From Bisbaumannia salifodinae (GTDB lineage: Bacteria > Pseudomonadota > Gammaproteobacteria > Pseudomonadales > Halomonadaceae): DNA of 64,000 nucleotides. Location: assembly GCF_039522585.1 (NCBI RefSeq), contig NZ_BAAADR010000002.1; one strand, written 5' to 3'. The translations under genes and the position numbers were made by a program. Position 1 is the first letter of the stretch, and the number at the start of each line of letters is the position of its first letter. This document shows, one piece after another, positions 1 through 7,332 of this stretch. The notes beneath the pieces were generated by a model that saw only the letters and a list, made by a program, of their open reading frames with translations, was not told the origin of the DNA and made no database searches.

Positions 1-1
1 G

Positions 2-1012
2 GTGGCCCTGGGCTGCGTCTTCTGGTCCGGGGTGTTGTTCGCCCTGCTGGCGGTATTCAATGTGCGCAAGGCGATCATCGAGGCGATTCCCGCTTCGCTG
101 CGCTATGCCATTACCTGCGGTATCGGGCTCTTTATCACCTTTATCGGCTTCAAGAACGCCGGCTTCATCGTCTCCAACCCCGCGACCCTGGTCTCCCTGG
201 GCAACATGGATCCCATGTTGATCACCTTCTTCCTGGGCATGATGGCCACCGTGATCCTGGTGATCCTGCGCATGAGCGGCGCCCTGATCCTGGGCATCGC
301 CGTGACCACCCTGCTGGCGCTGCCCATGGGGCGGCTGTGGGGTGAAGAGGTGGTCGTGCAGTGGGCCGGCCTGGCCGCCTGGCCCGACTTCAGCGCGGTG
401 ATGCAGGTGGATATCCTGGGCGCCCTGAAGGTGGCCTACCTGCCGTTTATCTTCGTGATGCTGTTCACCAACTTCTTCGATGCGCTCTCCTGCTTCATGG
501 CGCTCTCCGAGTCCGCCGATCTCAAGGACAAGGATGGCAATCCGCGCAACCTCAAGCGTTCCATGACCGTGGATGCCTTCGCCTCGATGATCGCCGCGCC
601 GCTGGGCACCAGCGCCGCCCAGACCTTTATCGAGTCCGGTGCCGGCGTCGCCCAGGGCGGACGCACCGGCCTGGTGGCGGTGACCATCGCCCTGCTGTTC
701 CTGCCCTTCCTGTTCCTCTCGCCGCTGCTCTCCCTGGTGCCGGGCATCGCCACCGCCCCGGCCCTGGTGCTGGTGGGCCTCTTTATGCTGGCGCCGATTA
801 CCAAGATCGACTGGACCCGCTATGACCAGGCCTTCCCCGCCTTCCTGGCGATCATCCTGATGCCGCTCACCTACTCCATTACCCTGGGCATCGCCTTCGG
901 CTTCCTCAGCTTCGTGCTGATCAAGCTGGCCACCGGCCGCCTGGAGGAGATCAAGCCGGCCATGTGGGTCTCGGCGGCGCTCAGCGTGGTGATGCTGGTG
1001 ACCACCCACTGA
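2..1012 (+). CDS. NCS2-family purine permease, AzgA-like (5' end outside window)
   Basis: C-terminal 336 residues of a nucleobase:cation symporter-2 carrier, an inner-membrane protein of the type that takes up hypoxanthine, guanine or adenine. Family members run to about 430 residues, so roughly the first 90-100 are outside the window. The recognisable block is FFDALSCFMALSESADL, then GTSAAQTFIESGAGVAQGGRTGL, which matches the TM8-TM10 substrate and cation region of AzgA/GhxP proteins. Several hydrophobic segments follow. The reading frame is open at the left edge; the GTG at base 2 is an internal codon, not a start. A strong hairpin terminator follows the stop. The purine specificity is inferred from the family. 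Confidence 0.88.
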   Translation: MALGCVFWSGVLFALLAVFNVRKAIIEAIPASLRYAITCGIGLFITFIGFKNAGFIVSNPATLVSLGNMDPMLITFFLGMMATVILVILRMSGALILGIAVTTLLALPMGRLWGEEVVVQWAGLAAWPDFSAVMQVDILGALKVAYLPFIFVMLFTNFFDALSCFMALSESADLKDKDGNPRNLKRSMTVDAFASMIAAPLGTSAAQTFIESGAGVAQGGRTGLVAVTIALLFLPFLFLSPLLSLVPGIATAPALVLVGLFMLAPITKIDWTRYDQAFPAFLAIILMPLTYSITLGIAFGFLSFVLIKLATGRLEEIKPAMWVSAALSVVMLVTTH

Positions 1013-1030
1013 CAACGCGGTCGATACGTA

Positions 1031-1070
1031 AACGCACGGGGGCGGCTCTTATGAGCCGCCCCCGTGCGTT
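1031..1070. terminator. bidirectional intrinsic terminator
   Basis: Perfect 18-bp inverted repeat (1031-1048 with 1053-1070) around a TTAT loop. It sits between the convergent NCS2 permease and ybiO-like genes and probably ends both transcripts. Confidence 0.8.
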
Positions 1071-1094
1071 CCAGGCCTAGCGTGATTCGCCTCG

Positions 1095-3383
1095 CTAGTC
1101 ATGCTCCGTGGAGTTGGGCCTGGCGCGAGGATCCTCCTCGAAGTGCTGGTCCGGGCCGGCAGCAGCCTGGCCGCCGGGGCGACCGTCGATATCGAAGGGC
1201 TGCTTCATCAGGCGCAGGTTGGCCGGCGGGGCCTCGCCCTCCTTGCCCACCCCGAAGTAGAGGGTGGTGTGCGGGAAGGGGATCTCGATGCCCTTGGCGT
1301 CGAAGTGCAGTTTCACCAGGCGGTTATAGGCGCGTCCCACGGCCCACTGATTGCCCGGCGTGGCCTTGATGCGCACGCGGATATTCACCGAGCTGTCGGC
1401 CAGGGCGGTGACACCGGCCACTTCCAGCGGGGCGAGGATATCCATGCGGTGCTCCTCGCTGCTGGCCAGCTCGTCGAAGGCCTCGCGCAGGGCGATGATG
1501 GCCTCGTCGATGCTCTCGCGATAGGCGATGCCGTACTCGCCCACGTGATAGCCGAACTCGCGCATATAGTTCGATACGGTGTCCACGCTGGAGAAGGGGA
1601 TCAGGTGGTAGGTGCCGTTGAGGTCACGGATGCCCACCGAGCGGATGCTCAGGCGTTCGGCGGTACCGGTGATGCCGCCCACCGTGACCACGTCGCCGGT
1701 GTTCATGGCATTTTCCACCTGGATGAAGATGCCGGTGATGATGTCCTGCACCAGTTTCTGGGCACCGAAGCCGATGGCCAGGCCCAGCACCCCGGCGCCG
1801 GCGATCAGCGGGCCGATATTGATACCGATCTCGGCCAGCACGATCATCACGGTGATGGTGATCAGGGCGATGGCCAGGGCGTTGCGGAACAGGGCCAGCA
1901 GAGTCTTGGCGCGGGCCGAGGGCTCGCCGCCGCCGGTTTCCGGGTTGAGGCGATGCTCGATCAGGCTGGCCAGGGCCAGCCAGACGCCGGCCGCCACGGT
2001 GAGGATCACCGCCACGCTGACCAGCTTGCCGACCAGGCCGCGGCCCGCCTCGGAGGCGTACCAGGCGGCCAGGTCGAAGGCGCCCCAGGCATTCAGCACC
2101 AGCAGGATCACGGCGACCAGGATCACCGCGCGGATCGCCCGCAGGGCGTTGGGCACATAGGCATTGAGGCGCGTCTCCAGCAGCGGCAGCTTATGACGCA
2201 GCTCCTCCGAAAGGGTGATATGGCGGCCGATGGTCTGGGTCAGCAGGCTGGAGAGCAGCATGCCGAACCCCGCGACCACCAGGGTCTTGAGGGTGGCGAT
2301 CAGCACGAAGGGCAGGGCGTCCTCGGGGCGCAGCAGGGTCAGCAGCAGCACCACCAGGAAGTAGAGGATCGCCAGGATATGCCAGGTGCGGGCGAACAGG
2401 CTCAGGGAGATCCGGGTCGCGGTAAAGCTGGTTTTCTCGGCGGCCGCCTCGAGGGCATGGCGCAGCTTGGGGCGGTTCTTGAGCACCACCGTCACCGCAT
2501 AGATGAAGGCCCCCAGCATGATCAGGGTGCCGGCGGCCTGGCCCAGGGCCGGCGCCAGGTAGACATTGATCAGGGGCACCGCCACCAGCAGGCCATAGCC
2601 GGCCAGGCCGATCAGCCGGGCGATCCAGCGATTCCAGTAGGAAGCCTCGGCGGCGGAGATCGGCAGCAGGCGCAACCCCTCGTAGTGGGAGGCGAAGAGC
2701 ATGCGCAGGGCCGCCTTGAGCAGCTCGATCACCAGGAAGGCGTTGAGGAACAGCGAGGCCCGGGTGGAGAGCTCGCCGGCCTCGCCGATCAGGAAGGTGG
2801 CGATCAGGTTGCCGCCCAGGTAGGCCAGGGCCACCACCAGCACGTCGAGGGTCGCCGCGATGGCCACGGCCGTCAGCAGGCGCAGCACCGGGGGCGGTCC
2901 GCCGCTCGCCAGGGACCACTGGCCGAGGCGGGTAAAGCCGCCCCGGGCCAGCCGCCGGAAGGCGAAGAAGAGTACCAGGGTGGCGATGATCACCAGCACC
3001 AGGTTAAGGGTGGCGGAAAGCACCGCCCCCACATCGACGGGGGTATCGGGCTGGCCGGTGGCGAGGTCGCTCAGCGTCTCCACCACCTGACCGAACTGAT
3101 TGCCCAGGTCGCCGGCGATCTGGCTGGTGGTCTCGGCGACGCGCCGGGCCAGGCTGGGCTCGGCGGCCGTGGCTGAGGCCTCGGCGGTGGCCGCGGTGGT
3201 CTCGCCGTTGGCCAGTTCGCGTAGTCGAGTGATCAGTTCGGCGCGACTCTGCTCATTTTCCAGCAGATCGGCCAGGGTGGCATAGGGAGTAGGGGGCTCT
3301 TGCTGGGCCAGTGCCGGCAGGCCGAGGGTCATCAGCACGACCATCAGCCAGGCCAGTAGGCCCACTCGACGCATATTCGGCAC
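1095..3383 (-). CDS. ybiO: mechanosensitive channel of the MscS family, YbiO-like
   Basis: Large MscS-type osmotic-release channel of the inner membrane. It begins with a signal peptide (MRRVGLLAWLMVVLMTLGLPALAQQ), then a periplasmic region, several membrane segments, and the MscS pore and beta domain. The pore helix reads AGAGVLGLAIGFGAQKLVQDIITGIF. The following NTGDVVTVGGITGTAE and VGIRDLNGTYHLIPFSS match E. coli YbiO closely, and the length (about 760 residues) also fits YbiO (741). I chose the GTG at 3383, because GGAGG lies five bases before it; an ATG at 3374 is the alternative. The frame extends to 3473, but that extension has no signal-peptide logic. Likely protects against hypo-osmotic shock, as expected in a halophile. 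Confidence 0.85.
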   Translation of the reverse strand: MPNMRRVGLLAWLMVVLMTLGLPALAQQEPPTPYATLADLLENEQSRAELITRLRELANGETTAATAEASATAAEPSLARRVAETTSQIAGDLGNQFGQVVETLSDLATGQPDTPVDVGAVLSATLNLVLVIIATLVLFFAFRRLARGGFTRLGQWSLASGGPPPVLRLLTAVAIAATLDVLVVALAYLGGNLIATFLIGEAGELSTRASLFLNAFLVIELLKAALRMLFASHYEGLRLLPISAAEASYWNRWIARLIGLAGYGLLVAVPLINVYLAPALGQAAGTLIMLGAFIYAVTVVLKNRPKLRHALEAAAEKTSFTATRISLSLFARTWHILAILYFLVVLLLTLLRPEDALPFVLIATLKTLVVAGFGMLLSSLLTQTIGRHITLSEELRHKLPLLETRLNAYVPNALRAIRAVILVAVILLVLNAWGAFDLAAWYASEAGRGLVGKLVSVAVILTVAAGVWLALASLIEHRLNPETGGGEPSARAKTLLALFRNALAIALITITVMIVLAEIGINIGPLIAGAGVLGLAIGFGAQKLVQDIITGIFIQVENAMNTGDVVTVGGITGTAERLSIRSVGIRDLNGTYHLIPFSSVDTVSNYMREFGYHVGEYGIAYRESIDEAIIALREAFDELASSEEHRMDILAPLEVAGVTALADSSVNIRVRIKATPGNQWAVGRAYNRLVKLHFDAKGIEIPFPHTTLYFGVGKEGEAPPANLRLMKQPFDIDGRPGGQAAAGPDQHFEEDPRARPNSTEHD

Positions 3384-3629
3384 GCTTGCCTCCGTGTATA
3401 AGCGTGGGTGGGGCGGTAGGGCTCGCCGGGACGAGCGTCCGCCTATCTTGGCGTGCCGGCCCCGAGGGCACAAGCCATGTGATGGCTAACGGTTTATCCG
3501 GAGCGGCCATGCTCGATCCCATATCCGGCCTCCTGAAAAACCAGTGGGCTCCTTCGCCGCCCCTGCGGGTGGCGCTTGCCATGGCGGCCCGGGTAGCATG
3601 AGGCCACCGCGAGGGAGGGGAGAGCCAAG
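3384..3629. other. intergenic region between ybiO-like gene and crcB pair
   Basis: Divergent promoter space of about 245 bases. I see no RNA gene. I looked for a fluoride riboswitch, which often precedes crcB, and could not fit its conserved pseudoknot. A GGGAGGGGAG ribosome-binding site lies just before crcB at 3630. Confidence 0.4.
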
Positions 3630-4022
3630 ATGGGAGTCGGGCAGGGCATCGTGCTGGTGGCGCTGGGAGGCGTCCTGGGTGGGGTGGGGCGCGTCTGGCT
3701 GAGTCAATGGGTGGGGCGTCGTACCCCCAGCGACTTTCCCTGGGGGACCCTGGCGGTCAATCTCTGCGGCGCCCTGGTGTTGGGCGTTATCGCGGCCCAT
3801 GGAGTGGCGGGCGGCGCGCTTTGGGCGTTGCTGGCCGTCGGCCTGCTGGGCAGCTTTACCACCGTCTCCTCCTTCGCCTACCAGAGCCTGACCCTGCTGC
3901 GTGGGCCCCATCCCGGCCTGGGATGGCTCAACTTGGTCTTGACCCTGGGGCTGGGGCTCGCCGCCATGGTGCTGGGGCATGCCCTGGGTAGCGGTATGGC
4001 GAGTTGGGGCGGGACGCCATGA
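3630..4022 (+). CDS. crcB: fluoride channel subunit CrcB (Fluc), first of a pair
   Basis: 130-residue, four-helix membrane protein of the Fluc/CrcB family, which exports fluoride as an antiparallel dimer. Family marks are GGVLGGVGRVWLSQW near the N terminus, TLAVNLCGALVLG with the conserved Asn in helix 2, and GLLGSFTTVSSF in helix 3. The last stretch normally reads FTTFSTF; here Val replaces the first Phe of the Phe box. Its stop overlaps the start of the second crcB (ATGA), so the two are probably translationally coupled and form a heterodimer, as in other species with tandem crcB genes. Confidence 0.9.
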   Translation: MGVGQGIVLVALGGVLGGVGRVWLSQWVGRRTPSDFPWGTLAVNLCGALVLGVIAAHGVAGGALWALLAVGLLGSFTTVSSFAYQSLTLLRGPHPGLGWLNLVLTLGLGLAAMVLGHALGSGMASWGGTP

Positions 4023-4423
4023 GGTGGCGGCTCTATCTGGCGGCGGGCCTGGGCAGTGGCCTGGGGGCCGTGCTGCGCTATGGGCTCTCCCTGGCACTAT
4101 GGGGCTCGGCCTTCCCCTGGGCGACCCTGCTGGCCAATGGCCTGGGGGCCTTCGTCATGGGGCTGATCGCCACCCTGGCCCGGGTGCCGGGACGCTGGAT
4201 GCTCTCGCCGGTGGCCCAGCACTTCTGGCTGGCCGGGGTGTGCGGTGGCTTTACCACCTTCTCGCTATTTAGCCTGGAGACCTTGCGGCTCTGGGAGGCC
4301 GGCCGGCCTTCCATGGCATTGGGGTATCTGGGGCTGTCGATGGCGCTCTGGCTGGCCGCCGCCTGGGGCGGCATCGTCTTCGGCGAGCGCCTCAAGGCGC
4401 GCTGGGCCCTGCCGGAGCGCTAG
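4019..4423 (+). CDS. crcB: fluoride channel subunit CrcB (Fluc), second of a pair
   Basis: 134-residue Fluc subunit. GSGLGAVLRYGLS, TLLANGLGAFVMG and GVCGGFTTFSLFSLE carry the family's conserved Arg, Asn and both Phe-box residues. The ATG at 4019 overlaps the previous stop by four bases. An in-frame TTG at 4004 is possible, but coupling through ATGA is more usual. Expected to assemble with the upstream subunit into one dual-topology fluoride exporter. Confidence 0.9.
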   Translation: MRWRLYLAAGLGSGLGAVLRYGLSLALWGSAFPWATLLANGLGAFVMGLIATLARVPGRWMLSPVAQHFWLAGVCGGFTTFSLFSLETLRLWEAGRPSMALGYLGLSMALWLAAAWGGIVFGERLKARWALPER

Positions 4424-4439
4424 ACCATCGGAAACGACA

Positions 4440-4462
4440 AGGGCCACCGCGAGGGTGGCCCT
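4440..4462. terminator. terminator between crcB and ssrA
   Basis: 9-bp inverted repeat AGGGCCACC/GGTGGCCCT (4440-4448 with 4454-4462). It lies just past the tmRNA 3' end on the minus strand and past crcB on the plus strand, so it may serve both. The U-tract is weak on either side. Confidence 0.6.
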
Positions 4463-4471
4463 GTCTTCAAG

Positions 4472-4851
4472 TGGTGGAGGCGGCGGGGATCGAACCCGCG
4501 TCCGCCGGCACTCGCCTATCAGCTCTACATGCTTAGTTTCGTCTTTTGATTTAACCCGGCTGGCTCCGACGAGCAGGATCCAGACGCGCGATTCTTCAAG
4601 AGTTTAACGACCGGCGTGAAGACGCCACCGGACGCGATCCCATCAGTCTTGGCTCATATCCCCTCGGCGATAAATGGGCACATCGCGTTGGGGCCGGACA
4701 AGAAGCTAACAGCGTTTAAGCTGCCAGCGCGCCCTGAGCGTAGTTTTCGTCGTTTGCGACTATTTAATCGTGATGTTGGATTTACGAGATACATCACGCT
4801 CTCGGCATGCACCTCAAGGGTTGCCACCGGCGTCGAAGCCATGTCGCCCCC
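4472..4851 (-). ncRNA. ssrA: transfer-messenger RNA (tmRNA)
   Basis: 380-nt RNA for trans-translation: it releases stalled ribosomes and tags the nascent chain for proteolysis. On the minus strand the 5' end reads GGGGGCGACATGGCTTCGAC and the 3' end has the tRNA-like T arm GGTTCGATCCCC and CCTCCACCA with encoded CCA. The tag frame (4757 down to 4716) begins with the resume codon GCA and reads A-N-D-E-N-Y-A-Q-G-A-L-A-A-stop, ending in the usual degradation signal LAA. smpB, its protein partner, lies directly upstream on the same strand, 41 bases away. Confidence 0.96.
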
Positions 4852-4861
4852 ATAGCCAGGC

Positions 4862-4891
4862 ATTCTATCAGCTTGCCCGAAGATATGACAG
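4862..4891 (-). promoter_or_regulatory. probable ssrA promoter
   Basis: In the smpB-ssrA gap the minus strand carries TAGAAT (-10, 4867-4862) and CTGTCA (-35-like, 4891-4886) with an 18-base spacer, ending about ten bases before the tmRNA 5' end. Confidence 0.45.
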
Positions 4892-4892
4892 C

Positions 4893-5381
4893 CTAGGCCT
4901 TGGCGTGTTCCCGCATGATGCGGCCCTTCTGACGGTTCCAGTCGCGATCCTTCTCGGTGGCCCGCTTGTCGTGCTGCTTCTTACCGGTCACCAGGGCCAG
5001 TTCGCACTTCACCCGGCTACCCTTCCAGTAGAGCTTGAGGGGCACGCAGGTATGCCCCTTGTCCTGGGTGCGCGAGAAGATCTTGGCGATCTCCTTCTTG
5101 TGCAGCAGCAGCTTGCGGGTGCGCGTCGGGTCGGCGATCTCGTGGGTGCTGGCGGTGTTCAGCGGCGTGATATGGCTACCCAGCAGGTAGGCCTCGCCAT
5201 GACGCACCAGGATATAGGTGTCGGTGAGCTGGCCCTTGCCGGCGCGCAGGCTCTTCACCTCCCAGCCGGCCAGCACCAGGCCTGCCTCGAAGGTCTCGTC
5301 AATATGGTATTCGAAGCGCGCCTTCTTGTTTTGGGCGATGACATTGCTGCCGGGGCCCTTGCCCTTGCCTTTCTTGGCCAT
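4893..5381 (-). CDS. smpB: SsrA-binding protein SmpB
   Basis: 162 residues, the usual size. SmpB binds the tRNA-like part of tmRNA and takes the place of an anticodon stem in the ribosome. Conserved blocks are ARFEYHIDETFEAGLVLAGWEVKSLRAGK, the LLHKKEI segment and a basic C-terminal tail (RDWNRQKGRIMREHAKA) that enters the mRNA channel. It lies directly upstream of ssrA in the same direction. Confidence 0.96.
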   Translation of the reverse strand: MAKKGKGKGPGSNVIAQNKKARFEYHIDETFEAGLVLAGWEVKSLRAGKGQLTDTYILVRHGEAYLLGSHITPLNTASTHEIADPTRTRKLLLHKKEIAKIFSRTQDKGHTCVPLKLYWKGSRVKCELALVTGKKQHDKRATEKDRDWNRQKGRIMREHAKA

Positions 5382-5504
5382 GGAACCTCGTGTCGTGATC
5401 TAGCGTTGGCTGGCCCCTCCGGTAGGGGGGGAAGCGTGATACCATTCGTGAAAAACAACCGCTCATGATACGCCCAGGGCCCTGTAAAGTCAGCGGAGAG
5501 GTAG

Positions 5505-5942
5505 ATGCCAACGGTCAATCGGTCCGCCCTCGTGCGGCACTCCCCCCAGGCCATGTTCGATCTGGTCAATGATTTCGAACGCTATCCGGAGTTCTTGCCC
5601 GGCTGCCGACGTGCCCGGCTGCTCGAGCACGATGATGCCCATCTGGTGGGGGAGCTGACCCTGGCCAAGGCGGGCATCGAGCAGAGTTTTACCACCCGCA
5701 ACGACCTGCATGCCCCGGAGCGCATCGAGCTCTCCCTGGTGCATGGGCCCTTTCGCCGCCTGCAGGGACGCTGGCTGTTCACCCCCATGGGCGAGGATGC
5801 CTGCAAGGTGAGCCTGGAGCTGGAGTTCGAATTCGCCAGTCGCTTGCTGGGCATGGCCTTCGGGCGCCTCTTCCAGCAGGTGGCCGGCCAGTTGGTGGAC
5901 TCCTTCACCCGTCGTGCCGACGACGTCTATGGCCGCTACTGA
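5505..5942 (+). CDS. ratA: RatA-type START/polyketide-cyclase-fold protein
   Basis: 145-residue single-domain START-like protein (MPTVNRSALVRHSPQAMFDLVNDFERYPEFLPGC). The family includes E. coli RatA/YfjG, reported as an inhibitor of 70S ribosome association, and the Coq10 ubiquinone-binding proteins. It is divergent from smpB and overlaps the start of the RnfH-like gene, an arrangement conserved in gammaproteobacteria (smpB / ratA-rnfH / bamE). The exact role, toxin or ubiquinone chaperone, cannot be told from sequence. Confidence 0.85.
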   Translation: MPTVNRSALVRHSPQAMFDLVNDFERYPEFLPGCRRARLLEHDDAHLVGELTLAKAGIEQSFTTRNDLHAPERIELSLVHGPFRRLQGRWLFTPMGEDACKVSLELEFEFASRLLGMAFGRLFQQVAGQLVDSFTRRADDVYGRY

Positions 5943-6231
5943 GACCCTGGCGGTGGAGGTGGCCTTCGCCCTGCCGGAGAAGCAGCGCATCGTCACCCTG
6001 GCGGTGGCGCCGGGCACCACCGCGCGACAGGCGGTGAGCCTGTCGCGGATCGCCGAGCAGTTTCCCGAGCTGCCCGCCGACACCTTCGACCGGGCCCCCC
6101 TGGGGATCTTCGGCAAGGCGCTGCGGCAACCCGAGGCGCAGGCCCTGCGCGAGGGCGATCGGGTCGAGATCTATCGCCCCCTGCAGATCGATCCCAAGGC
6201 GGCCCGCCGCCGGCGAGCCGCCGGGGGTTGA
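5929..6231 (+). CDS. rnfH: RnfH-family (UPF0125) protein
   Basis: 100-residue ubiquitin-like-fold protein of the RnfH/YfjF family; function is not established. The conserved core is VEVAFALPEKQRIVTLAVAPGTTARQAV, then GIFGKALRQPEAQALREGDRVEIYRPLQIDPKAARRRR. I used the ATG at 5929, which overlaps ratA by 14 bases; a GTG at 5914 in the same frame is less likely. It is transcribed with ratA and converges on bamE with only five bases between the stops. Confidence 0.87.
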   Translation: MAATETLAVEVAFALPEKQRIVTLAVAPGTTARQAVSLSRIAEQFPELPADTFDRAPLGIFGKALRQPEAQALREGDRVEIYRPLQIDPKAARRRRAAGG

Positions 6232-6236
6232 GCCGT

Positions 6237-6647
6237 TTACTCGACGGGCGCGAGCGTGGCCCCTGGCTGGGCACTTTCGCTGGCGGGGCCGGCCTCCTCG
6301 ACGTTGGGCAGCGGAATCTCCTCGGAGAGGTCGCCCTGGATCGCCACATCGACCAGGCGGTCGCCGGCGAAGGTCAGGGTGACCCGGCGCTGCTCCACGC
6401 CGTCGTAGGCCTTGTCGAGACGATAGACATAGTCCCACTGGTCGGCGTCGAAGGGCGCCTCGAGCAGGGGGCTGCCCATCAGCTGGCGCACCTGGTTGCG
6501 GCTCATGCCGGGTTGCAGTTGCTCCACGGCGCTCTGCTCCACCAGGTTGCCCTGGGGCAGGTCGCGCTTGTAGACGCCGAAATAGCTGCAGCCGCTGACC
6601 AGGGTCAGGGCGACGGAAAGGGTGACTGTTTTAATCAGCTTTTGCAT
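6237..6647 (-). CDS. bamE: outer-membrane assembly lipoprotein BamE (SmpA/OmlA)
   Basis: 136-residue lipoprotein of the BAM beta-barrel assembly complex. Signal peptide MQKLIKTVTLSVALTLVSGC with lipobox Cys20, then the SmpA/OmlA fold: QGNLVEQSAVEQLQPGMSRNQVRQLMGSPLL and WDYVYRLD. I took the ATG at 6647 because the longer frame to 6686 would place polar residues before the signal peptide. It is divergent from fur, the usual gammaproteobacterial arrangement. Confidence 0.94.
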   Translation of the reverse strand: MQKLIKTVTLSVALTLVSGCSYFGVYKRDLPQGNLVEQSAVEQLQPGMSRNQVRQLMGSPLLEAPFDADQWDYVYRLDKAYDGVEQRRVTLTFAGDRLVDVAIQGDLSEEIPLPNVEEAGPASESAQPGATLAPVE

Positions 6648-6719
6648 TTGCGCCTGTTCTTCACTATCGTTGATTTGGTCGATCATACCCGACCCTACAC
6701 CTTACTGCGAAGAGCAACC

Positions 6720-7163
6720 ATGGCCGACCAGAACCATGAATTGCGCAAGGCCGGGCTCAAGGTAACCCTGCCGCGCGTCAAGATCCTGCAGATCCTCGAG
6801 AGCTCCAGTGGCCGCCACCTGAGTGCCGAGGATGTCTATAAAGCCCTGTTGGACGCCGGTGAGGACGTTGGCCTCGCGACCGTCTACCGGGTGCTGACCC
6901 AGTTCGAGTCCGCCGGCCTGGTGATGCGCCATAATTTCGATGGTGGTCACGCCGTCTTCGAGCTTTCCCACGATGAGCACCATGATCATATGGTGTGCCT
7001 GGAGAGCGGCGAGATCATCGAGTTCTTCGATGAGACCATCGAGCGCCGCCAGCAGGAGATCGCCGAGGAGCACGGCTTCGAGCTGGTGGACCATGCCCTG
7101 GTGCTCTATGTGCGCCCCAAGGGCTCCAAGGCGACCCGCCAGGAAGGCATCCAGAAGAAGTAA
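6720..7163 (+). CDS. fur: ferric uptake regulator Fur
   Basis: 147-residue iron-responsive repressor. N-terminal winged helix (LRKAGLKVTLPRVKILQILE... LATVYRVLTQFESAGLV), then the dimerisation and metal domain with HDEHHDHMVC. Cys93 is present, but the second Cys of the E. coli pair is Ser96, as in Pseudomonas Fur, so the structural CxxC zinc site of the E. coli protein is not complete. The start is the ATG at 6720 (frame also open upstream); GAAGAG lies before it. Likely controls the ABC importer at 23-26 kb, among others. Confidence 0.95.
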   Translation: MADQNHELRKAGLKVTLPRVKILQILESSSGRHLSAEDVYKALLDAGEDVGLATVYRVLTQFESAGLVMRHNFDGGHAVFELSHDEHHDHMVCLESGEIIEFFDETIERRQQEIAEEHGFELVDHALVLYVRPKGSKATRQEGIQKK

Positions 7164-7188
7164 GTGGCAACACCCTGCCTAGCCAATG

Positions 7189-7219
7189 ACTCGGCCCCGA
7201 TCATCGATCGGGGCCGAGT
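7189..7219 (+). terminator. fur terminator
   Basis: 14-bp perfect stem ACTCGGCCCCGATC (7189-7202) and complement (7206-7219) with a 3-base loop, followed by GCGTTTT. Confidence 0.8.
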
Positions 7220-7242
7220 GCGTTTTGGGATGCGGTCGTTTA

Positions 7243-7319
7243 TCTCAGTGATGGGCCCGCTGGCTGGCGTCGAGCATTTCCCGGGCATGGGCCGGGGGTA
7301 TCGAGAGTCGTCGGACAGG
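7243..7319 (-). pseudogene. displaced remnant of the recN 3' end
   Basis: On the minus strand this stretch encodes AHAREMLDASQRAHH followed by TGA, exactly the last 15 residues and stop of the intact recN that ends 88 bases away. Over 55 ungapped bases there are seven differences. The six inside the shared codons are all silent; the seventh changes the preceding Leu to Pro. Homology resumes at GTCGGACAGG after an 8-base insertion. It has no start and no upstream coding, so it is a relic and not a gene. Confidence 0.8.
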
Positions 7320-7332
7320 GGCTTTCTCGGTC

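Noticed and set aside
1101..3176. 691-codon open frame on the plus strand over the ybiO-like gene
   Set aside because: It is an antisense shadow of a GC-rich gene. Its translation is a His/Gln/Gly/Asp-rich string with no domain, while the minus strand encodes a clear MscS channel.
3384..3629. Fluoride riboswitch before crcB
   Set aside because: GATGGCTAACGG at 3482 recalls part of the motif, but the paired stems and pseudoknot cannot be drawn, and it lies 140 bases upstream.
7106..7288. 60-codon gene on the minus strand after fur
   Set aside because: It crosses the fur terminator and the recN relic in a different frame, and has no conserved content.
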